From: UBA10649 sp963755335
Lineage (GTDB): Bacteria; Actinomycetota; Actinomycetes; S36-B12
NCBI GenBank assembly: GCA_963755335.1
Contig: CAVWJW010000008.1
Span: 1,612,001 to 1,676,000, forward strand
Direction of reading: 5' to 3'
DNA length: 64,000 nucleotides
Shown: in pieces, positions 57,702 to 64,000 of the stretch
Position numbering within the stretch: the first letter of the stretch is position 1
Layout: each line of letters starts with the position of its first letter
The notes under the pieces: model-generated
What the model was told of the DNA's origin: nothing
The model's input: the letters and a program-made list of their open reading frames with translations, nothing else
Database searches by the model: none
Translations under genes and position numbers: made by a program

Positions 57702-60188
57702 TCAGCTGCGGAGCACGGCTCCGCACTGCTCCGCTGCGGCAGCGAGCGCCGCCTCGCGCGCGGACGCGGTCTCGGCGGCCTCGAGCGTGCGGTCGGCTGC
57801 CCGCAGCCGCAGCGCGAAGGCCAGCGAGCGCTTGCCCTCGGGCACCTGCGGCCCCTCGTAGACATCGAACAGCCGCACCGACTCGAGCAGGTCGCCGGCC
57901 CCCTCGGCGAGGGCCCGTTGCACGGCAGCGATCGGCACCGAGCGGTCCACGACGACGGCCAGGTCCTCCTTGGCCAGCGGCTGAGTGCCCACCGTCGGCG
58001 CCGGGCGCACCTCGGGGGCCGCGGCGATGATCGCGTCGAGGTCGAGCGTCATCGCCGACGTGCGGGCGGCCAGCCCGTAGGCCTCGAGCAGACGAGGGTG
58101 CAGCTCGCCGGCGGCACCGACGTCGACACCGTCGACGAGGAGTCGCGCGCACCGGCCCGGATGGAACGAGGGGTCATGCCCGGAAACGACCTCGACGGCC
58201 ACTCCGCACAGGTCGCCGACGGTCCGCGCCGCCTCGATCGCGTCGGACCAGGACGCAGCCCGAGCCGGACCCCACCAGCCCTGCGCCTCCCGCAGCCCGG
58301 AGAAGACCGCAGCGACATGCATCGGCTGCGCGGGCAGCAGGTCGTTCAACTGGATCCACTCATGATCGCTGGGGCGCTGCTGGACCGACGGGCGCGGAGG
58401 GGCGGTATGCACAACGTCACCGACGAACACGACGCCGACCTCGTAGATGGCCAGATCGAGGTTGCCGCGCCCGGCGTTGCGTCGCGCTGCCGCGAGCAGG
58501 CCCGGCAGCAGCGTCGCCCGGAGGAACGGCTGCTCCTCGGAGAGCGGGTTGGCCAGCCGGGGACCGCCGCGTCGCGCGTCATCCGCCGGCAGCTGCAGGG
58601 CGTCCAGCTCCGCCGGTCCGACGAAGGGGTAGCTGAGCACCTCGACCAGGCCACGGGCGGCCAGGCCCATGCCCACGCGGCGGCGCAGGCGCTGTGCTCG
58701 AGTGAGCCCCTTGCCGAGCGGGGCCGACGGCACCGTCGCCGGTAGGCGGTCGTACCCGAACAGCCGGATGACCTCCTCGACGAGGTCCGCGGGGTCAGTG
58801 AGGTCGGGGCGCCACGACGGCGGCAGCACGGTGAGCTCGTCGCCCTCTCTCAGGATGTCGCAGCCGATGCCCTCGAGCAGCCCGACGACGGTGCCGTCGT
58901 CGATCGTCATCCCGGCCACGCCACCCGGCTCGGTCACCGCCATGGTGATCTTCGTGGGAGTGACAGGCGTCTCGACCGCTGTCATGCCCACGTAGTGACC
59001 GCCACCGAACTCGAGCAGGAGCTCGGCAGCACGCGCGGAGGCGTACGGCGCCAGGTCGCGGTCGACGCCTCGTTCGTTGCGACGACCCGCCTCGCTGGAC
59101 ACCTTGTGCCGTCGGCCGGCCCGTGCGATGACCTCGGGGACGAAGTGCGCACCCTCGAGGGCGATGTTCGTCGTCGTGTCGTCGATCTCGGAGTCGAGGC
59201 CGCCGATGACTCCAGCAAGCCCGATGACCCCTCGGTCGTCGCGGATGACGAGGTCGTCGGTGCGCAGGGTCCGCTTGACATGGTCGAGCGACTCGAAGGG
59301 CTCGCCGTCGAGTGCCCATCCCGCACGAACCGTGCCACGCAGCTTGTCCATGTCGTAGGCATGCAGGGGCTGGCCGAGTTCGAGCATCACGTAGTTCGTG
59401 ACGTCGACGGCCAGCGAGACCGGCCGCATGCCACAGGCGATCAGTCGTCGCTGCATCCACGCCGGCGACGGTGCCGCCGGGTCGAAGCCGACGATGGTGC
59501 GCATGGTGAACAGGTCGCAGCCCGCCGCGTCCTCGGTGGCGCACTCCTGCGGTGCACGATCGGCCAGCGGGGCGGGCAGGTCGACGAGGGCAACGCCCGG
59601 ATCGACGAACTCGAGGCCGTACGCGATCGCCGCCTCGCGGGCGATGCCCCGGATGGACAGGGCGTAGCCGCGGTCCGGCGTGATGGCGATGTCGAGCACC
59701 TCGTCGCCGATCCCGATGATCGGCTTCGCGTCGTCGCCCGGCTCGCCGGCGCCGTCGGGCAGGACCATGATCCCGTCGTGGCTGTCGCCAAGGGCCAGTT
59801 CGCGCTCGGAGCAGATCATCCCGTCCGAGACCTTGCCGTATGTCGGGCGTGATGCGATCTCGAAGCCTCCGGGCAGCACCGTGCCGGGCAGGGCGACCAC
59901 CACCAGATCGTCGGCGACGAAGTTACTGGCACCGCAGATGATTCCGCGCACTCCCCCGTTCGCCGGTCCCACATCGACCTGGCACCAGCGGATCGGCTTC
60001 TTGAACTCCGTGAGGATCTCGACCTCGAGGACGCGTCCGACGACCAGCGCTCCTTCGACTCCGGCGCCGATCGACTCGACGGTCTCGACCTCGAGGCCAG
60101 CCGCGATCAGGTGTCGCGCGACATCGCGACCGCTCTGATCGGCAGGGATCGCGACGAGCTCACGCAGCCACGACAGCGGGGCGCGCAT
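57702..60188 (-). CDS. pheT: Phenylalanyl-tRNA synthetase beta subunit
   Basis: 828 residues, intact. N-terminal MRAPLSWLRELVAIPADQSG; the tRNA-binding EMAP-like domain (VGRVLEVEILTEFKKPIRWC, VSDGMICSERELALGD); B3/B4 editing region with VDVTNYVMLELGQPLHAYD; the B5 domain (VIRLFGYDRLPATVP); and the C-terminal ferredoxin-like anticodon domain (AKEDLAVVVDRSVPIAAVQR). The ATG shares one base with the pheS stop (TGATG). Confidence 0.97.
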   Translation of the reverse strand: MRAPLSWLRELVAIPADQSGRDVARHLIAAGLEVETVESIGAGVEGALVVGRVLEVEILTEFKKPIRWCQVDVGPANGGVRGIICGASNFVADDLVVVALPGTVLPGGFEIASRPTYGKVSDGMICSERELALGDSHDGIMVLPDGAGEPGDDAKPIIGIGDEVLDIAITPDRGYALSIRGIAREAAIAYGLEFVDPGVALVDLPAPLADRAPQECATEDAAGCDLFTMRTIVGFDPAAPSPAWMQRRLIACGMRPVSLAVDVTNYVMLELGQPLHAYDMDKLRGTVRAGWALDGEPFESLDHVKRTLRTDDLVIRDDRGVIGLAGVIGGLDSEIDDTTTNIALEGAHFVPEVIARAGRRHKVSSEAGRRNERGVDRDLAPYASARAAELLLEFGGGHYVGMTAVETPVTPTKITMAVTEPGGVAGMTIDDGTVVGLLEGIGCDILREGDELTVLPPSWRPDLTDPADLVEEVIRLFGYDRLPATVPSAPLGKGLTRAQRLRRRVGMGLAARGLVEVLSYPFVGPAELDALQLPADDARRGGPRLANPLSEEQPFLRATLLPGLLAAARRNAGRGNLDLAIYEVGVVFVGDVVHTAPPRPSVQQRPSDHEWIQLNDLLPAQPMHVAAVFSGLREAQGWWGPARAASWSDAIEAARTVGDLCGVAVEVVSGHDPSFHPGRCARLLVDGVDVGAAGELHPRLLEAYGLAARTSAMTLDLDAIIAAAPEVRPAPTVGTQPLAKEDLAVVVDRSVPIAAVQRALAEGAGDLLESVRLFDVYEGPQVPEGKRSLAFALRLRAADRTLEAAETASAREAALAAAAEQCGAVLRS

Positions 60189-61297
60189 CAGGCCTCCAGT
60201 CCGAATGCCAGCGAGAAGCGGACATCGCCCTCGACCATGTCGCGCATGTCGCTGACCCCGTTGCGGAACATCAGCGTGCGCTCGACTCCCATGCCGAAGG
60301 CGAAGCCGCGGTACTGCGTCGGGTCGATGCCGACGGCCCGCAGCACGCGAGGATTCACCATTCCGCAGCCACCCCACTCGATCCAGCCCTCACTGCCGCA
60401 CGTGCGGCACGGGCGATCGGGGTTGCCGACGGACTCGCCGCGGCACACGAAGCACTCGAGGTCGACCTCGGCGCTTGGCTCGGTGAACGGGAAGTACGAC
60501 GGTCGCATGCGGGTGTGGATGCCGTCGCCGAACATCGACGCGGCGAAGTGGTCGAGCGTGCCGCGCAGGTCGGCCATCGTGATCCCGCGGTCGACCGCGA
60601 GCCCCTCGACCTGGTGGAAGACCGGCGTGTGCGTCGCATCGAGCTCGTCGGTCCGGAAGACGCGACCCGGTGCGACCACATAGATCGGCAGTTCCCGGTC
60701 GAGCATCGCGCGGATCTGGATCGGTGAGGTCTGGGTGCGCAGCACGACACCGCTGTCGGGCGACTCGACGAAGAAGGTGTCCTGCATCGTGCGCGCCGGG
60801 TGGTCCGGCGGGACGTTCAGCGCATCGAAGTTGATCCACTCGGCCTCGGCCTCGGGGCCCTCGGCGATGTCGTAGCCCATCGAGATGAAGACATCGCCGA
60901 TCCGCTCCATCAAGGTGGTCAGCGGGTGGCGGGCGCCGAGGGGGCTGCGGTCGGTGGGGGCCGTCACGTCGACGGTCTCCGATACCAGCACGCGATTGTC
61001 GCGCTCGACCTCGAGGACGGCCTGCCGATCCTCGAGGGCCGCCTTGACCCTGCCCCGGGCCTCGCCGACGCGCTTGCCCACCTCGGCCTTGGCGGCCGGC
61101 GGCAGGGCACCGATCTCACGGTTGGCCAACGCCAGGGGCGAGCGGTCCCCGGCGTGTGCCAGGCGGACGTCCTTCAGTTCGGCAAGGTCCTTCGCCGCCG
61201 CGATCTCGGCGAGCGCCACCGTCACCATCTGGTCGATGGCGGCAGCGTCCAGGCTCGCCACCTGCTTGGGGTCGAACGAGGTATTCGGGCCGGACAC
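60188..61297 (-). CDS. pheS: Phenylalanyl-tRNA synthetase alpha subunit
   Basis: 369 residues. N-terminal coiled coil (LAEIAAAKDLAELKDVRLAH, AKAEVGKRVGEARGRVKAAL), then HPLTTLMERIGDVFISMGYD, motif 2 TDELDATHTPVFHQVEGLAV, a Cys-containing loop (CFVCRGESVGNPDRPCRTCG) and motif 3 GFAFGMGVERTLMFRNGVSD. The four Cys (CxxC twice) make a zinc-binding insert usual in some bacteria. GTG start with AGAAAGG upstream. Confidence 0.97.
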   Translation of the reverse strand: MSGPNTSFDPKQVASLDAAAIDQMVTVALAEIAAAKDLAELKDVRLAHAGDRSPLALANREIGALPPAAKAEVGKRVGEARGRVKAALEDRQAVLEVERDNRVLVSETVDVTAPTDRSPLGARHPLTTLMERIGDVFISMGYDIAEGPEAEAEWINFDALNVPPDHPARTMQDTFFVESPDSGVVLRTQTSPIQIRAMLDRELPIYVVAPGRVFRTDELDATHTPVFHQVEGLAVDRGITMADLRGTLDHFAASMFGDGIHTRMRPSYFPFTEPSAEVDLECFVCRGESVGNPDRPCRTCGSEGWIEWGGCGMVNPRVLRAVGIDPTQYRGFAFGMGVERTLMFRNGVSDMRDMVEGDVRFSLAFGLEA

Positions 61298-61337
61298 CGG
61301 CGTGCCTTTCTACAGGTCGGACGAGGGCTGAGTCAGG

Positions 61338-63222
61338 CTACTCGCCCAGGATGGCCGCCACGAGTTGCGTCACCGACTCCTCGACGTCGCCGGTGCCGTG
61401 GAGCACCAGCTCGGGCGCTTCGGGCGCCTCGTACTCCTGACCGACACCGGTGAGGTTGGGCAGGGCGCCGCGGGCCGCCTTCGCGTAGAGGCCCTTCGTG
61501 TCGCGCTCGGCTGACGACGTCGAGCGGCGTGTCGACGTACACCTCGAGGAACTGCCCGGGCTCGAAGAGGGCGCGCGCCGCGCGACGGTCCGACGTGAAG
61601 GGCGAGACCAGCGCGACGATGACGACGAGGCCGGCATCCCGCATCAGCTTGCTCACCTCGGCGACGCGACGGACGTTCTCGGCGCGATCCTCCGGCGTGA
61701 AGCCGAGGTCCTTGTTGAGGCCGTGCCGCACGTTGTCGCCGTCGAGGACGTAGGTGTGGACGCCCAGGGCGTGCAGGTTGCGCACCGCCGCGTCGGCGAT
61801 CGTGGACTTGCCCGCCCCGGAGAGGCCGGTCAGCCAGATCACCTTGGCGTCGTGACCCATCAGCAGGCGCCGCGCGTCGCCGTCGACGGCGTAGTCGTGG
61901 CGCACGACGTTGGTCGCTCGCCGCATCTCGTGGCGCACCATGCCGGCCGCGACGGTGTCAGCGGTGACCCGGTCCACGAGGAGGAACCCGCCGGTGTCGC
62001 GCACCAGCGCGTAGGCGTCCATGGGCACGGGCTTGTCCGTGGCGACCTCGACGCGGCCGATGTCATTCATCTCGAGGACCCGCGCGGCCTCCTCATGGCC
62101 TCCCACGACGTCGAGCCTGTGCCGCACGTTGGTCACCGTCGCGGGAACCGATCGGGAGCCTGAGACGAGGAGGTAGGACCGGCCATGAGCCAGTGGCTCC
62201 TCGCCGAGCCACACCATGTCGACGGCGAACCGATCGGCGGGCGTGAGCTGATCGACGCCGGCGGCCGCGATGACGTCGCCGCGGGTCACGTCGACCTCGT
62301 GGTCGAGGGTGATCGTGACGGCCTGGCCGGTCTCGGCCACGTCAAGGTCGGCGATGTGACCTTCGACGTGCAGGTCGTAGGTGACGATCCGGTCAACGCT
62401 GGCCGTCCGCCCGGAGTCGGCGATGACGACCTTGTCGCCCTTCGCCACGCTCCCGGACACGACGGTGCCGGCGTAGCCGCGGAAGTTCCCCTCCGCCCGG
62501 ACGATGAACTGCACGGGGAAGCGGAAGGGATGCTCGACGACCGCGGCCCCGGCGCGGGCACTGAGCGGCTCCCAGTCCTCGAGCGCCTGGAGCAGGGTGG
62601 GCCCGTGGTACCAGGGCATGAGGGTGCTGGCGATCGTGATGTTGTCGCCGGTGACGGCGCTCACCGGGATCGTGATGACCTCCGGGACATCGAGGCGCGC
62701 AGCGGTCGTGCGCACCACTCCCGTGATCTCCTCGAACGTGGCGTGCTCGTAGCCGACGAGGTCCATCTTGTTGACGGCCACGATGACGGTCTTGACCCCC
62801 ATGAGGGCGCAGATCGTCAGGTGCCGGTGCGTCTGCGCGCGCACGCCGCGGGCCGCGTCGACCATCAGCACGGCCACGTCGCCGTTCGACGCGGCGACGG
62901 CCATGTTGCGGGTGTACTGCTCGTGGCCGGGCGAGTCCGCGACCAGGACGCGACGGCCGTTGGGCAGGTTCATGTGCCGGTAGGCGACGTCGATCGTGAT
63001 GCCCTGCTCGCGCTCGGCCTCGAGGCCGTCAGTGAGCAGGGAGTAGTCGATCTCGCCGACCGGGATCGTCGAGCCGCCGCGCCGGGTGCGTCGCGCGTAC
63101 TCGAGCGTGTCGATGGGAACCGAGTTCGTCTCCGCGAGGAGTCGTCCGATGAGGGTGGACTTGCCGTCGTCGACCGAGCCGCAGGTGACCAGGTGCAGGA
63201 CGGGGGTGATGCTGCCGGCCAC
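61338..63222 (-). CDS. cysNC: Bifunctional sulfate adenylyltransferase large subunit / adenylylsulfate kinase, one frameshift
   Basis: About 627 residues after a +1 shift near 61510. N-terminal CysN GTPase: LVTCGSVDDGKSTLIGRLLA (G1), VLVADSPGHEQYTRNMAVAA (G3) and VIVAVNKMDLVGYEHATFEE (G4), with EF-Tu-like domains II and III. C-terminal CysC kinase: IWLTGLSGAGKSTIADAAVR (P-loop), VLDGDNVRHGLNKDLGFTPE and, after the shift, RDTKGLYAKAARGALPNLTG. It drives APS formation and then phosphorylates APS to PAPS. GTG start sharing one base with the cysD stop (TAGTG). Confidence 0.95.
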
Positions 63223-64000
63223 TAGAAGTAGCCCTCCTTCTTCTTGCCCTCCATGGACTCCGATCCACCCTCGCCGTCGATCAGGCGGCCTGAGCGCTCC
63301 GAGTACTTGGCTCCCGCCATCTCGGCGACCAGCTGCTCCATCGTGTCGGCCGTGGACTCGACGGCCCCGGTCAACGGGTAGCACCCGAGGGTGCGGAAGC
63401 GGACCGTGCGCAGTTGCGGCACCTCGCCCTCGAGCAGCGGGAACCGGTCGTCGTCGACCATGATCAGGGTGCCGTCGCGCTCGACTATCGGGCGGGGCTT
63501 GGCGAAGTAGAGGTCCGGGATCGGGATGGCCTCGCGCTGGATGTACTTCCACACGTCGAGCTCGGTCCAGTTCGAGAGCGGGAAGACGCGCATGGACTGG
63601 CCCGGCGCCAGCTGGGTGTTGGCCGTTCGCCAGAACTCGGGGCGCTGCTTGCGCGGATCCCACTGGTGGCCCGGCTCCCGCAGGCTGAAGATGCGCTCCT
63701 TCGCGCGACTGCGCTCCTCGTCGCGTCGCGCACCACCGATCGCCGCGTCGAACCCGTAGCGGTCGATGCCCTGGCGCAGTGCGACGGTCTTCATCAGGCG
63801 GGTGTACTCGTGGGTGCCGTGCGTGAACGGCGAGACGCCCTCGGCGACGGCCTCCTCGTTGCGCGCGACGCGCAGGTCGAGGCCGAGCTCGCGGACCCGG
63901 CGGTCGCGGAACTCGATCATCTCCGCGAACTTCCAGGTGGTGTCGACGTGCATCACGGGGAACGGAATCGGCGCGGGGGCGAAGGCCTTGATCGCCAGGT
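63222..64000 (-). CDS. cysD: Sulfate adenylyltransferase subunit 2 (5' end outside the window)
   Basis: About 259 residues are visible and the frame is open to the right edge (LAIKAFAPAPIPFPVMHVDT). The P-loop SGGKDS-type motif of the PAPS-reductase fold must lie just beyond the edge. Visible conserved parts: HVDTTWKFAEMIEFRDRR, AAIGGARRDEERSRAKERIF, LSNWTELDVWKYIQREAIP, RFRTLGCYPLTGAVES and KKKEGYF at the C-terminus. With CysN it adenylates sulfate. Coupled to cysNC. Confidence 0.95.
   Translation of the reverse strand, partial: LAIKAFAPAPIPFPVMHVDTTWKFAEMIEFRDRRVRELGLDLRVARNEEAVAEGVSPFTHGTHEYTRLMKTVALRQGIDRYGFDAAIGGARRDEERSRAKERIFSLREPGHQWDPRKQRPEFWRTANTQLAPGQSMRVFPLSNWTELDVWKYIQREAIPIPDLYFAKPRPIVERDGTLIMVDDDRFPLLEGEVPQLRTVRFRTLGCYPLTGAVESTADTMEQLVAEMAGAKYSERSGRLIDGEGGSESMEGKKKEGYF

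Noticed and set aside
61298..61337. T-box or attenuator before pheS
   Set aside because: Only 40 bp separate cysNC from pheS and no T-box sequence or hairpin pair is seen.

Overview
The window is G+C-rich chromosomal DNA of an actinomycete (Actinomycetota). Evidence: the 23S gene is about 3.1 kb, long enough for the helix-54 insertion of high-G+C Gram-positives. The rrn operon has no spacer tRNAs. The gene orders parA-scpA-scpB-rluB-aroH-tyrA-cmk-(acyltransferase-like)-der, tlyA-nadK-recN-(membrane protein)-pyrG-nudix-ald-xerD and argCJBD-argR-argH are typical of the phylum, as are an F420-type (DDN family) oxidoreductase and many leaderless genes. No family or genus can be named from gene content alone; Propionibacteriales/Nocardioidales-like is only a guess.

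Layout. 1-16 kb is an accessory stretch with genes on both strands: an integral-membrane GT87 glycosyltransferase (cut by the window edge), an rRNA/tRNA methyltransferase, secreted proteins, an Ntn hydrolase/GNAT operon, a DDN-family oxidoreductase, then a lipoxygenase divergent from a cyclooxygenase-like haem peroxidase, a YjbR protein and an epoxide hydrolase, an AhpD-like protein and several decayed genes. At 16.0-16.5 kb a tRNA-Pro gene has a second, partial copy of its 3' end and terminator about 0.38 kb away, which looks like an integration or duplication scar. After a secreted lipase, 17.9-41.3 kb is a long, mostly minus-strand housekeeping block: cell division and segregation, aromatic amino acids, pyrimidine and NAD metabolism, DNA repair. 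An rrn operon (16S-23S-5S, minus strand) fills 41.3-46.6 kb. Then come tyrS, DUF664, mpg, a cytochrome P450, an HNH protein, the arginine regulon, pheST and the sulfate-activation genes cysD-cysNC.

The most interesting system is at 6.6-12.3 kb. A 513-residue lipoxygenase retains the His-x4-His and His-x3-Asn iron ligands. It is transcribed divergently from a protein with a TPR-like N-terminus and a COX/alpha-dioxygenase-type haem peroxidase domain that keeps the catalytic Tyr and proximal His. An epoxide hydrolase lies just beyond. Together they look like a bacterial oxylipin-forming module.

Caution: more than twenty probable single-base frameshifts occur in the window, including in essential genes (der, recN, xerD) and in biosynthetic genes (argB, argD, argJ, tyrA, cysNC). 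Nearly all are +1, and about half are repaired by removing one base from a run of three or more G or C. They are best explained as consensus errors of the assembly, so I annotate those genes as intact CDS spanning the shift and give the approximate site. A few broken genes (13.5-14.4 kb and 1.8-2.3 kb) look truly decayed.

A second recurring signal is leaderless expression. At nine genes a TANNNT-like -10 box lies exactly six bases before the start codon, with no Shine-Dalgarno sequence. This signal was used to choose starts.
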